64,000 nucleotides of DNA from Owenia fusiformis (Eukaryota > Annelida > Polychaeta > Sabellida > Oweniidae), in the NCBI GenBank assembly GCA_903813345.2, contig CAIIXF020000003.1, forward strand, positions 32,675,151-32,739,150, given 5' to 3'. Under the pieces are notes generated by a model. It had not been told where the DNA came from and made no database searches. It saw only the letters and a list, made by a program, of their open reading frames with translations. The translations under genes were made by a program, and so were the position numbers. Of this stretch, positions 23,174 through 51,700 are shown piece by piece (position 1 is the stretch's first letter; every line of letters begins with the position of its first letter).

Positions 23174-24007
23174 AACACAACAACACACTTTGATGGGAAC
23201 TATTACATTCGTCAGTAACACTTCTTAAATTAACCAATCAAACTGCAGGGATTTCAGCAATAGTATAATAACACTAATTGCATCCCTCGTGTAGAAAATA
23301 ATTCAAGACAACTTGAAATAATTATTTCAGTTAGACTGAATGTACAGTAATCTGACTAATTTGTCTCTTGATCCACAGGCAGACAGGCCTTAGCTCACAT
23401 AATTTAATAAATAATAAGTAAATATTATATAAATAGAAATGTATACCTTGAAACTAAATCCTGATCTAGCAATCTGTTTCTTGGAAAAAGACTAATGGAA
23501 TTCAGTTCTCTTGTCGATTTCATTCTCATGAAAAAAATAAATCTTGGAGATTTGTTGAATTTTCTAGCAGATATCGGCTCCCCCTCCCCAAACTCATTTT
23601 CTCTATTTATGGCCATCTAAGTTTGAACATACAGTTTGTGGTCCAGGTAAACAATGATTACATATTCAGATATTGAGTATTTTTCAACAACTCAATAGAT
23701 GTCAAACAGCATTGTATAAAAAGAACAATATTCATTGAATTCTAGTAAAATACAGAAATCAATTTGCTCCAAAAAGAACACGTTGGGGCACAATGATTTC
23801 TGTATTTGACTTGAATCATTGAATAATACTGACTCTGAGTTACAATATTCTGTAATAAATGAACACATGCATCAGAAATATTGGGAATGGATACACTACA
23901 TAAACCAGGAATATACAAATGGCTGGAAAAGAAGAAAAATTTAACCTCCAGAAGTTGTAAACATGTTCATTGATCATACTGGCTCAATATTCTACAATAT
24001 CCTAATT

Positions 24008-38891
<14,884 letters not shown>

Positions 38892-39147
38892 TTTTGATCT
38901 TAAATCACGAATAACTCAGGAGCAAATAAAGCCGGCTTGGCGGTTACCGGAAATAGGGTTTTGACTAACGAGTGTCAACTATCCGTCTTTTCAGCAAAAA
39001 ACAAGAACTTTTCTAAAGCAATGTTTTGTCCATTTATGGAATAATTATGATATTCAAACAAGAATGAAACATGCAATACTGACGATATATAAATTCTTCA
39101 ACACTAGAAACTCTTTAATAGATTTGTCATATTGAAATCGTTGCAAA
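38892..39147. promoter_or_regulatory. Shared divergent promoter of GMPR and PIGM
   Basis: Only 256 bp separate the GMPR start codon (minus strand, 38891) and the PIGM start codon (39148). The interval contains CCGGAAAT (38947-38954), an ETS-type core often found in bidirectional housekeeping promoters, within a local GC-richer patch (AAGCCGGCTTGGCGGTTACC). No TATA box is obvious on either side. Both UTRs must fit here, so they are short unless upstream non-coding exons exist. Confidence 0.65.
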
Positions 39148-42100
39148 ATGGGCTTTGACAGTAGTGAAATTCTCCACTTCCTTTTTGGAAGTTTTGTCTG
39201 CAGGCTGATTTTTACTGTTTATGGAATTTACCAAGATTCTACAATGCTAGTGAAATATACAGATGTAGACTATTATGTTTTCAATGACGCTGCTCATTTT
39301 GTATCAAAGGTAAAATCATTTGGAGTATCGCCGGCATTTGGCACCCCTCTAATGTGTCGCTGCTTACTCAGTTCGCTTTCTTGAAAGCCCATTTCGATTC
39401 ACTACATGTAGAGAGCTATGAAGAAATGCAAAATCCAAGGAGGTCTTGCCACAACACAGATTAATAAATTAGGAACTCTGGGTTAAAATTGATCGAAGTC
39501 CAAATCTTTAAGATGAGTCATGCCGGCTGTTATGTAATTTTTAATTTACTATACTCTATGTAATCTTATGATATTTATTGTTTGAATCTCAACAAACTAC
39601 AGGTATGCCCTATTTTAGACAATGATTTAAAAATAACAATGCTTTTATTACATGTACATTGTATGTATTTCCAGGGACTGTCACCTTACATTAGGAGAAC
39701 ATACAGATATACACCACTACTAGCATTCATTCTTGCACCCAATGTCCACATTCATGAAATATTTGGAAAACTTTTGTTTGTGACATGTGACATCCTAACA
39801 GGATATTTGATCTACAAAATTGTGCGATTAAGAAATTCGCCAACTCACGTTGCCATATTCTGTGCGTGTCTGTGGCTGTTTAATCCATTGCCTATAACAG
39901 TATCCACACGAGGTAATGCAGAGTCGATTATGACGTTCCTGGTGTTGTTGACGCTGTATCTTATACAAACAGGGCAGAATACACATAGATGGATGGCAGG
40001 TTTTACCTACGCATTATCAGTCCATGTGAAGATATATCCAGTAACATATGCATTGCCGATATTCTTGTATCTCAGTAGGAAAGAAGACTGTCTTGAATTG
40101 ATGCAGAAACCAACAATAAGGACATTTTTTAAATTGATTTGGCACAGAGAGAAGATGGAATTCATCATGATTGCCAAATTGACATTCTTCATCCTAACAG
40201 CTTTGTTTTATATGATGTGAGTACAATGTCCAGTCTATATGCACCAAACGACAAAATGTCACAGACAATGAAGAAATATCTGATATATTTTGTAGGCTAC
40301 TTCAAAACAACATGAATTTTTGAAAAAAGTTGTGCACCATTTTGAAAATATCCTGAAAAATTGCCATGTTTTTGCCAACCTTTTGGCCTCTTTCATAAAA
40401 CAAAAATTTATGCATCCACATGATGAAGGAATCCTGAAGATTCACATTAGATTATTACTTTAAACTTAATATTTTGTAAGCACGAAAATAAATGTACAAA
40501 TATATATTCATTTCATTAACAAGTGTTTATCATATTTTCCAGGTATGGATACAAGTTCCTACATGAGACATATTTGTATCACTTGACAAGACGCGACATT
40601 CGCCACAATTTCTCCGTTTATTTCTATATGCTTTACCTCACGGAAGGTTCTGCATATTCATTGGTGCTAGGCCTTGTAGTATTCCTTCCTCAGGTGGCGC
40701 TCCTACTTGTGTTGTCATGGAGATACTATGACGATTTACCATTCTGTTGTTTTCTCAACACATTTGTGTTTGTGACTCTGAACAAAGTGTGTACATCTCA
40801 GGTTAGTTATGTAATTATTTGATTTAAGCTCAATAATACTTATTTTTATCATCAGATTTGGACATACTTTATAAATGAATAAACTACAGTAAAACTTGTC
40901 AAGAGGGAACATATTCAGTAGGCCTACCTAAAATAATGTTCAATTTGGGAGGTGTTCCATTTACAGAGGTTAATTTTCATTAAGTAGAAGCTATTTTGTA
41001 CTGAATTGAAAAGTGTTCCACTTATGGAGGTGTTCCACTTTACAGGTTCCTCTGTACATGTACATATGAAAGGAAGCATGTTAAAATGCTTTCAGCCCAA
41101 CCCTGTCTCCTCTTTGGAAAGCAGCATGGTCACTGAAACAGATAGAATAAATCATACATTTATTATTGGTAAATCTTAGATGTAATTGCACTCTCACTGA
41201 AAGGGTAATTCTTCAAATAATGATGAATCTCATACATCATCAAGTATGCTGCTTTATTTTCTAAAGGCTCTGTTTTGTAAATGGGTTCACAATTTGTGAA
41301 TAAGTCTTCATGCTTACTAGTTGATAAATAACTATTTTTAACATATTTTATTGCAGTATTTCCTGTGGTATTTATGCCTGCTGCCTGTCATCATTCCAAA
41401 TTTGAACATTTCTCGGAGAAAAGCCATTGTCATGGTTACTGCATGGTTCCTTGGTCAGGTGAGTATTATACAATTTAGTGAATCACGCATGATTGCGTTA
41501 ACCAATCAAGAGGAGAGAATGTGTCTCCTTATAAGGGGATATGGGTAATCTGCCAAACTTTTGCCTTTTTCTGGTTCTCAATTTTGTGCATGTACAAAAG
41601 TGTATTAGCTTCAACCCGAATTCCTCCTTATGAGAGGGATGTACTAGAAAATTTGAAACACTGGCTCATTTTACTGAAAGAAAAACTAAAATGAGTATCT
41701 CTGCAATTTGAGATTGCTGGCTCTGTGTATATTTTTACTGTGGCCATTACATACTTATTTTCTTTTTTTTATATATCTGTTTCTTGCAGTTGTAACTCTT
41801 TCATATATTCAAATTACATGTATATTTTCAGGTTTACTACATTTTAAAATTAACACAATCTAGAGGGCATGCAAAAAGTTTAAGAATGAATATTGAATAT
41901 CATATGATATAACGTTAAACCATGTCTTGTATTGTATGCTCATACTTGTTAATTCCAATAAAATTTGTTCATAAAAAATCTTTTATATTTCCAGGGCTTG
42001 TGGCTTACTCCTGCATACTTCCTTGAGTTTCAAGGTCAGTCAACATTCCTCTACATCTGGATAGCTGGACTGGCGTTCTTCCTTATCAATATATGGATCC

Positions 42101-42204
42101 TAGGAGTTATTATTCAGAACTACACAAACAGGACAGATCACCTTCAAAATATTGCTAAATATCTCAATTTAAAGAATCTCAAATTCTGGAAAAGACTCTT
42201 ATAA
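39148..42204 (+). CDS. PIGM: GPI mannosyltransferase 1 (PIG-M), five exons
   Basis: ER membrane enzyme that adds the first alpha-1,4 mannose to the GPI anchor precursor, using dolichol-phosphate-mannose. Exons 39148-39309, 39675-40216, 40543-40801, 41357-41458 and 41995-42204 join with GT/AG borders into 1,275 nt, 424 residues (human PIGM has 423). The luminal DXD motif is seen in [13 protein letters not shown]. Other family landmarks are [79 protein letters not shown] and [14 protein letters not shown]. Hydrophobic segments run throughout, as expected for a GT-C multi-span enzyme. All exons are open with no oddities. AATAAA at 42371-42376 ends a short 3' UTR. The start codon is the one aligning with family N-termini and is preceded by the GMPR/PIGM promoter. 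Confidence 0.96.
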
Positions 42205-42370
42205 TGCTTATTTAAGATTTGGCAAATGAGTGTGTATTGCATCTTGGATTCCCAAGGTATGATGTGTTCGAAAATCAAACTGGGAAATGAGTATTTATGT
42301 ATTGCTGGTTCAGTAAAACCTACCGGTATGTACTATATAGTTTTATAACATACAAGTTTTTATCTTATTG

Positions 42371-42376
42371 AATAAA
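42371..42376 (+). terminator. PIGM: Polyadenylation signal of PIGM
   Basis: AATAAA 167 bases after the PIGM stop codon, followed by TG- and T-rich sequence. Confidence 0.6.
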
Positions 42377-42399
42377 TATACCTTTAAATACTGTAGTTA

Positions 42400-43574
42400 C
42401 TCTTGGTCTCAGTTTTATATTAAAATATGCCATAATTGTTTTAATTATTGTTTAATGATCCTGCAACATATCACTTGTCATGAGCAAATTAATAATATAC
42501 ACATAGTGAGCGTTTGGGAAACCTTCACTTTTGGTATGTATCTTTAACATTGAAACTATGCCTGTCACATCACATTTGCTAGGGCAACTGTACAGTCTAA
42601 TATTTCTACGGCTAATAGTAATTCTATGATCACCCGTGAAACAAGTTATTACTCTGGGTATTATTTCCCACAGGGACACGTTCGGCCTGTAAAAACAGAG
42701 ATAAACCCTACGATAACCATGTAGATTTTCTACGCCGTATTTCTTGATTTCGAAGACTACGGTTGCCATAAATGTAACTGAGGTAATACTGTAACGTGAA
42801 CAGTACTTCACCCTCTATACTACGAACTGAGCAACACATGGATTATATTTGGATTGAGAAAAGTTGATAAAAAAATTAAATAACGAGCAAAATGTCATCA
42901 CCTGCAATTTCATGCACTTGTTAAAAATCCCGAACGCTAATCGCCAAACACAATATTAGGGCCTTTCTGTAAGTTATTTATATAAGAGTCTATGGTACAT
43001 GTATTTCATAGTCGTGAATTATGTAATTTGTTTTCAATCAAAGGCGTAGTTGTGATAGAACAGTCGTTTTGAAATACAATTTAAATCTCCCGCAAAAATG
43101 ACTATTCAATTTTGTCAAAATCTTGGTATATGCTGGAGCAATGAAACACAAAAAGCTAGTTGACACTTATTAGCGTTGTTACTTGATACACGGTCTTCAT
43201 TTATTTTTATCTGATATCAAACATGGTATGTTTTGTAACCCAACTCTTCCTTTACCAACACCATATAGTTTTCCTCTACTCAAAATTCGTTTGAGGATAT
43301 TGTGCATATTTTTATTGATGGACTTCCAATAATGCTCACAAAAATTATGCATGTTTTGATATCATAATAATATAGAAGAACTTTTTGTCGTCCACACTAT
43401 TTATTAATTTTATGTCAAGATTTATATAATGGTACATTCACCTAATTTTAGAGACGTTCTTCTTTCTAATGATATATTCAAACCACGAGCTAACAAACTT
43501 GTCTCACTTTAAATTGTTCATATTTAATGATGTCTACTTTGATGACATTGAAGAGATTTCTTCATTTACATGTA
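42400..43574. other. Intergenic, no gene seen
   Basis: AT-rich sequence downstream of PIGM. I found no supported coding region, RNA gene or inverted repeat. Confidence 0.5.
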
Positions 43575-44541
43575 TAGGGTGTCTCAAAAAATGTACCCAA
43601 AAGTATACCAACACCATAGACAAACCAATCAATATTTTCAGACATTTTTTGTTTGGTCTTTTAGATAAAAGATGAAAGTTATTTTTCCCTATACACAGTT
43701 TTTAATTCAGTTTTGCCTTTTTGATACTTTAACCCGTTACCTTTTACACCACATATTCAATGTAACCTCATATTTCGATGACAGTTTGCTTCCTTACTAC
43801 TACATTGTTCATCACGGTCGATATTTCTGGTGGAATGTTTTGATTTCTGTTCGGATGCTGGTCTTAAGTTGTTCTAGGTCTCTTAGTTTGGGTCTAGCAT
43901 AAAAATGGACCTTCAAATAGCCTCAGAGAAAAAAAGTATGGGCCATCAGATATGGTGAATAGGGAAGCCCTTACAATGTCTTATAGCCCCCTTATACAGA
44001 GAGGTCAGAGGTTCAAGAAACTGCATTGGCTGCGATTGGCTTGTTGTGTGTGTATCGATTTGAGACCACTGTGTTTTCGTTTGGATATCATTTGGTCTCC
44101 AGGCTAGCCTGCCTAACTCTGGAAGGTATCTCCTGAATCATTTGCCAATAATTGACCTGATTATCTGTGTTTGTTCTGCCATCGTCATCCTCAAACATCT
44201 TTCTCTGTGGCTATTTTTGAAGGAGTGTTTAATGCTCATTCCAAACAAAAAGACCTAGAACACCCAAAGAGAAATCCAAAACATTTCACCGGAATTATTA
44301 TCAAATGTGATGAACAATGTAGCAGTAAGGATACAGGCTGTAATAGAAATATGCGGTTACATCGATTATGTGGTGTAAAACGTTAAGGGTTAAAGCATCA
44401 AAAAGACTGAGATAAAAATGGTGTTTTGAGGAGACAACTTTCATGTTTTGGCTACATGACCATGCAAAAAATGTCTGAAAATATTGATTGGTTTATATGT
44501 GCTCTTGATATACTTTTGGGTACATTTTTTGAGACACCCTA
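43575..44541. mobile_element. Palindromic Tc1/mariner-like MITE (967 bp)
   Basis: Ends TAGGGTGTCTCAAAAAATGT and complement, TA on both sides (43573-43574 and 44542-44543). The arms are long: sequence around 43720-43880 is the complement of 44240-44390 (shared ATGAACAATGTAG and ATGAGGTTACAT, with changes). An AGGGTGTCTCAAAA end is typical of mariner-group elements. Only fragments of open frame remain. Confidence 0.8.
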
Positions 44542-45477
44542 TATATGTGAAAGTGTTTTCACATATACATGCTCAAAAATGGTCAATTGCATTTAAAGAT
44601 TTTGCCGTAAAACGTACTTTTTCTGATGAAGGTCGGACTACAAGACCAACCGCTAAGACCAGCATGTGATGACAGATGACACAAGAAACAGAGAAAATAT
44701 GTAATCGTATCCAAAAAAGTTAATTCTCTCAATTATCTGCGCTATATCTACTACAAAAACATGCACACACACACAGTTGAAATGTCATCATCTGTTTCCA
44801 CGTGTCACCGCGTCACTTCAAGTATTCACTGTCAAGTTTACTCTAAATATGTAAGCGTAAGTGTAAAAAGGTTAAAGGCCAAAACGTATTATTAGCACAA
44901 AAAAATGTTAACCTACATATTGTAACCACAAAACACAGTGAGAATAGAAACATTTAAAAGTACAAGGAAACCTTGACTAACCTAAAACCAAATATAAGCA
45001 ACCCCCGGGAAGCAACTTTAGAAACTTTTCTCAGAATTCAAAATAAACAATAGACTATATTATATCATATTTTATTGTATTTTTATTATATTGTATAGAC
45101 AGAGGTTATAAGTTGAGAGGGATTGGGTTATTAATATACAATCACGTCCGTGGGATGACCTTTTTATACCATGACAATGATTAAAATATTAAAATTAAAT
45201 CAATTCCCACATTTAAATTGTAAATTTAAAAATTCGGGTGAATACATAATACCTTAACCAAAAATGATATTCAGAATGAAAACGAGGTGTTTTACTAAAT
45301 TGACGCTCAATTCAAATATTTATTTCAAAAATATAACTTCCAAAAATAACAATTACATACAATATGCAGGATCTATAAAAGATGTACAGTATACGGCCGT
45401 ATACGAGGCAAAAAACTAAATATAATTTTTATCAAGTGCTTTATAATCTTTACCCATCTTGCATTGTAATGCCTTAT
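44542..45477. other. Intergenic, no gene seen
   Basis: AT-rich, a short CACA repeat near 44763, otherwise nothing I can assign. Confidence 0.5.
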
Positions 45478-45691
45478 ATTTATTGTCTTGTATTGTAATT
45501 GTATTATATTTATTGTATTGTTTGTATTGTAATTTCTATTGTAATTTTATTATATTTATTGTATTGTAATTGTATTATATTTATTGTATTGTAATTTTAT
45601 TATATTTAATGTATTGTATTTGTATTATATCTATTGTATTGTATTGTATTTAAATGTATTCTAATTGTATTGTTTTGTATTGTATTGCCTG
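45478..45691 (+). repeat. TATTGTATTGTAATTGTA microsatellite-like array
   Basis: About 210 bp of imperfect TGTAT/TATTG repeats. Confidence 0.85.
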
Positions 45692-46249
45692 GATAACACT
45701 AAGACCTCTTATTCTTCTGATGTCATAACAACACATGTCGAGGAGCAAATTGATATTGTATACCGATATTCTGACATTGAAAATAGTTGAGGACGCCTGC
45801 ACTCTTACAAGCCAGACCCACCTCAAACACTATGGGACAGGAAAATCCAGTTTCAATTTCCTGAGAGTATCAAAAAGTCACGTATACACCAGCTTTAAAA
45901 ACTTAAAGAAAATGTGTTTTAGATATTTAAAGAAAACGTCCCATACTGAGCGTGGTATTTTTAAAAAATAAACAAACCCCATGTTAACTCAATCATTTGC
46001 CAGGTGTCCATTAAATTGGCCCTAACACCTCCATGGTGTTCTTTTTTATAAAACATAACTGTAACAAAACTGACAGGTAGAGAATATGTAAGGTCGTAGC
46101 ATAGTAAAGATCGTAACAATCTCAAATGAATCTTCCATGCATTTTATAACATTATATATACATTGTATATATGCAGAAAATGTAGTGATGCTTTTTCGAC
46201 TTCATATTCTGATAGCATAATACCAGATTGGGTGCGTGGAGTAATGTAC

Positions 46250-46483
46250 ATAGGCGTAGCCAGGGGAGTGCGATGGGTGCCCCCCCCCTCGCCCTTGTAT
46301 GACCAATAAAAAAGCATTAGGTAGAGGAAAAGAGCTTTAAAATGCTTTTGATTTGAAGCTTCTAGCTTAATTTTGAAAGAATATACATAAATTTTTGTAA
46401 AATACAAAACAAATCTTTTTTGGCCCGCTTATGCCACGATCGCACCCCCTGACTGAAAACCGAAATTCTATTGGCGCTCGCAC

Positions 46484-46519
<36 letters not shown>

Positions 46520-46540
46520 TTGAAAGCTGGCTACGGCCAT
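46250..46540. repeat. MITE remnant with a 35-base C run
   Basis: GGCGTAGCCAGGGG at 46253 faces GCTGGCTACGGCC at 46527, like the element at 35341-35548. Positions 46485-46519 are an uninterrupted run of 35 C's, whose true length may be uncertain. The glycine-rich frame across it is not a gene. Confidence 0.7.
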
Positions 46541-47139
46541 GATGGACGCATGTGCACTTTTGTCCAAGTCACCCGCATGTCAATTATGTCATACGTCAAT
46601 CAATTGTCACATGTCAGGAAATGGTTTTAAGTGGCTCGATGCATAATGACACGTGAACAAAAATGAAAAAATGAACTGGACTGTCAAAAAGTTTGGAGGT
46701 CAAACCTAATCAGGCACGATTAGGTGAATGACACGAAGTTGTCTCAGCAAAACCAACAAAGCATTTTTACATTTTTTCTTATGTTCAACAGCTAATGCTC
46801 ACATGAATCTCAATCTCTTTGTGATGGCCATGTTGGCTATTTCACTTACAGGGTAACACGGAAATGCATTCACACATAGCTAGGGAAGGTGTGTCCGATT
46901 CCAGCCAATCCGAAGAGAGTATTCACATAATGAACAGTGTGTGAAATGGGCCAAGGCTTTAATCCTTAAACCATCTCTCAAGTTAATCCTCAAGACTGGG
47001 TAGATATAACACATTAGTTATTGAGAACACAATTCGGCAATGACTCAAATCAGAAAATTTAAGTTTTGAACTTCTTTGGACGATTTTGCACTAGAGCATG
47101 CCTCGGGCTGGAAACATTTAGACGCTATGCGTGAACATA
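46541..47139. other. Intergenic, no gene seen
   Basis: No supported feature apart from small direct repeats near 46590-46610. Confidence 0.45.
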
Positions 47140-48199
47140 CAGGGTGATCACTAAGTTCTGGGAATTTATCTATCATTTCATTATTTTTCAACCAATTTAC
47201 TTGAAATTCTCAAGGTAAATGGGGAATGTAATTTTGGTTTGGATAAAACAGTCTCATTGTCATCTGATGTCACAATGGATACTTATTGTTACTATAGCAA
47301 CATGATGAATGGCGTAGCGGGTCAAGTAAAATAAAAATGAATTCAAATTTTGCTTGATCCAAAAGTATGGTTAATAAATACCTATTTGGTGGACATATTT
47401 CTGTGATGTTTTATATTTTCAAATACTTCTAACTTAAGTTTCTAAAGTAACATCTTTATTGTTATATAAGAGTGTACTTTGCTCTATTTTTGTATCATTC
47501 ATCAGCAATCCAAAGTTACAATCATGACCAAAAATAGCGGGTAGTTATCTTCCATTATGACTATGCTCCTTCCCATTACTCAAGCTGCCCATACTACTCT
47601 TGACGAATTGGGGATCACACAGGTTATTACTGCCCCATATTCATCAGGCAGTATTCCCCAGATGAAGCACCATTAGGCTTCACTACATTTTGGGGTGCTA
47701 AAGCATCATATGAGAGGTCATACGTTTGATTCCAATAAGGGACTGATTTCAACGGCTTGAGCAAATCTTCAAGGGATGCCAAAGGGAGGACTGGAACACA
47801 TCTTTATGGACTAAGTTTGTCAACAACGCATATGCGTCCAGGCTAATGGAAACAATCATAAATGAAATGGTCCTCTCAGCAATGAAGAATACTTCTGAAT
47901 AAATGACTTCAAGAGTACTGTTCTGCCTCTAGTACAAGTAGTTTGAAGCAACTATCTAGGCAAGATGAATATGTTTTGGCAGGAAATTTTCAAATTAACA
48001 TCAGTCAAAATTTGCTGACCCGCGAACCACTTTTACTTTTTTTGTAATTACAATAAAATAAATTGTAGATGTGATATGTATATGAAACATTGCTTGTCAA
48101 TTCAGAATTATACAATGTACACCTGCTGAAACTTTCAACTCAAATGGTTGAGAAATCTTGAAATGGCAGACCAATTCCCAGAACTTAATGATCACCCTG
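47140..48199 (+). mobile_element. Degraded Tc1/mariner-like element (1.06 kb)
   Basis: Ends CAGGGTGATCACTAAGTTCT and complement (one mismatch), with TA on both sides (47138-47139 and 48200-48201). The length fits a shortened mariner-group element. Around 47580-47690 the plus strand reads like a decayed transposase segment (TTLDELGIT...APYSSGSIPQMK, reminiscent of the PYSPDL...P motif), but no frame is intact. Confidence 0.7.
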
Positions 48200-48479
48200 T
48201 ACATATGTGATAAAGTAAACCCTTTCTTTGCAAAGAGTTGAGAGTCATACCAAAAAAACTAGAGGGTAGCATTGTCGTGTCACCCTGTATCATAAATATT
48301 GAAAAATATGTTGAACTTTGTTTAATAACTACATGATAAATGAATGATTTTCGACCAATCAGTGATAATGGTTTGCCATGATTGACATCAGCTATAAACC
48401 AATGAATAAATTGCTCTTTACTTGAATATAGAATCATGGTACGATGGGAGTTTATACCCCTCTTTGGGAACATGTTACA

Positions 48480-48712
48480 AAATCAAATCGGACTTTAACA
48501 TTCACGACATTCTTCGAAAAGTGTCACACAAAATGTGTAAAAAAATGTTTTAGACAGATGTTTCTTTATGGGCGATAAAAAGGTTTAACCCAAATATTTT
48601 TTATTTAAGTGTTCGGTAATTTGATGTGCAACTATTGCATTTTGAAATCCGAAGTTGATAGATTGATTAATAGTTTCAATTGAGGATAGCCATGAGATTG
48701 CATAGAGAAACC
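48480..48712 (+). promoter_or_regulatory. Upstream region shared by both MAM genes
   Basis: Resembles 62915-63147, the region just upstream of the second MAM gene: AAGTGTCACA, TTTAACCCAAATATTTT / TTTAACACAAATATTTTG, ATTTGATGT, ATTGCAT and GGATAGC occur in the same order and similar spacing. This supports a tandem duplication that included the promoter. No TATA box was singled out. Confidence 0.6.
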
Positions 48713-51700
48713 ATGAGACCTCTTCAAATATTGCTGATATTTGCATTTACAGGTAGAAGTAATCTTCTTTTTCAATTACCTACTAGTATCTGAGAAATGT
48801 GCATCTTGCTCAGAATTAAAATATTGAATAATTTTTATTTTTCGCAAAATCTAATTTAAATTGACACGAGTGGCTAGTTTTTACCATATACTGCCATTTT
48901 ACTACTTGAGAAGCACTACATATAATTAATAATTAATGAAGTTGCATTTATCAAAAATATATTTCATTGAAATCAAAATTACAGAAAATCTAATCTAGCA
49001 CTATATAGTTCGATTACTTTTTGTTTCACATGCCGCAATACATACACTCCCCTCCATAAGTTTGGCAACCTTTTTTCCCCCATTGAACTACGTGTTAAAG
49101 CCTCTTTACCTTTGCATTTTTATTTACTTAACCTGCGATGAAAATACTTATACTATTGATGGAAACGTAATTTGACTTTAATTCCAATACCTCCAAATTT
49201 TCTCAATTTTTTTCCTCAATTACAGTAGGTCGAAAATTGATGATGAATTTGATGAATTTTTGAAAATCGACATTCCCATGTTAACCAATGGGAAATGGTA
49301 GGTTTGCCGCAAGACATATGACAGAATATCCATCCATTCTAGTCCTTGCAAAAAATACGAGTTAGGCAGATAATTGAATTTGCTATCTTTATTTAACAAA
49401 AAATTGATATGTTTCTTCAGGTTCAACAAAGTTATAGGGCTTTAAAGTCAAAATTGTTTTTCAAATAACCTCTCCCATTGAAATAACACAGGAGGCGAAA
49501 AATTATTTTCAAAAGTGACTTTGAAGCGCTGTAACTTTAATATTCATCAAATAAACTAAACACTTAGTGTTCAAAAAAGTAAGACAATTCAATTTTCTAT
49601 ATGAAAATATTTTTTGCTGAATCTTTTACTGAAAAGATATCCTGATTTCTGATTTGCCCCGAACCCTCCATTTCTCATTGGATTACATGGGAATGACGAT
49701 TTTCAAAAATTCATCAAATTTATCATCAATTTTCGACCTATTGTAATTGAGGAAAAAATTGAGAAAAATTTGGAGGTATTGGAAATAAAGTCAAGTTACG
49801 TTTCCATCAATATTATAAGTTATTTCATCGCCGGTTAAGTAAATAAAAATTCAAACGTAAAGAGGCTTTAACACGTAGTTCAATGGAGAAAAAAGGTTGC
49901 CAAACTTATGGAGGGGAGTGTACGTACATGTGGGATGATAAAAAGATCCCATTGAAAGATCAGTGTAAAACCTACTTTATTCTTATTTTAGTTAACAATG
50001 CGATATCACACACGATCAACAAGCGTCAGGCGCTGTCTGAAGATCGTTGGTTCTGTGATTTTGAGACAGATATTTGTGGGATGAAACATGAATCTTCCTA
50101 TGTGAAGTGGACACGTCACGCTGGACGAACTACTTCAGCAGATACTGGTCCGGATAGTGACCACACCCAAGGGACAAATGAAGGTAGGATATCTCGATCT
50201 GGACTCTTACAAAATTTTGGCAACTCTAACCCCCCTTTGGATAACGTGATAAAACCTCTTTATGTTTGAATTTTAATAACCTGTAATATATAATTTGGAA
50301 TTATTTCCAATACCTCAAATTTTTCAATAATTACAATAGGTGAGATCGGAAAATGATGTTTGAAATTGCTTTATCTGAAATAAAAAAAAATTAAAGAAAA
50401 AAGAAGAAAAATTATAGGACTCCATAGTCAAAATCATTTTTCAAGAAACCCCCATTGAAAATAACAGGCAAAAGGGTGGAGAATTCAATACTGTAGAAAT
50501 ATCTTTTGGTGAATTTTTATTGAATATCCAGATATCTGAGTTGCCCCGAACCCTCGATTTCACATAGGTTTACATGGATATGACGATTTTCAATAATTTC
50601 ATCAACTTTCGACCTAATATAATTGAAGAAAAGGATTGGTATCGATATGGCGAACTGAATTCAACATTGAAACCATTCTGTAAAAAACACGGTCCTTTAT
50701 GTAATGGTCACTGATTGACAACAATTTAATGCGAAAATTATTTATATATTTTTTTATAACTGTTTTTATTAACATATTTTGATTTTTAGTGCAATTGTTT
50801 TTTGTTCCTTTCTACCTATTCTTGAGAATGAAATAAAACAGCTTTCCGAACCTCGTTGGAACAAAATAGCAGATACAAAACATTATCTTAGACCTCTTAA
50901 TATTAAAGTTTTAGAAAGGAAGATTTGGTTGAAAGTATTCAAAAAATTTAAACAAAAACTCCAAAATAGATAAAATTTAAAACAAACTTTTTATTCATTT
51001 ACAAAATACTTTTTCTAAATCAACCAAACTTTCCTTTGTACAATTACAATATTGAGAGACCCATACACGTTGTGTATATGTCGTTTTGTTCAAATGAGGT
51101 TGGGATAGATGTTTCGTTTCATTCCGAACATGCATTGTTTGATACCAAGAACAAAAGAAGTGTCTGATGTGTTTTCTAAAACAATATAGAGAAAAATATA
51201 TAGATATCTTTCAAATGAAACGGTTACCATTCAAAAGATGGTCGCTAGATTGACGATGTGTAAAATTTTCACAATTTGTTGATGACTGGTTTAAGAGAAA
51301 CATGTGTTCAATTCAGTTCGCCATATCGATACCAATCCTATGCAAAATTTTAAAGGAATAAGACATCTCCATCTTTTTCGTAATTATAGAACTGACAATA
51401 TCAATGTGAAGACACGGGATTCAAACAGTATAACCAGGACGGGACAATACTACTTATCAATTGTATTAAGATCATAAGCCGTTTGCGTGTATATTATTTT
51501 TCTGCGATTACAGGGCACTACATCTACCTTGAAACCTCAGATCCAGCTGTAGGCGGTGACAAGGCAAGAATTACGCTTCAAATCAACCAGACCGAACTTC
51601 AGCATTGTCTAAGTTTCTACTACCACATGCATGGAGAAGGGATTGGGGACTTCAATGTTGAAACAGGCTTGGCCAAGGACGTTCAAACGGTCTTCTCAAA

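Noticed and set aside
46367-46567. Glycine-run frame
   Set aside because: Translation of the 35-base C run in a MITE remnant.
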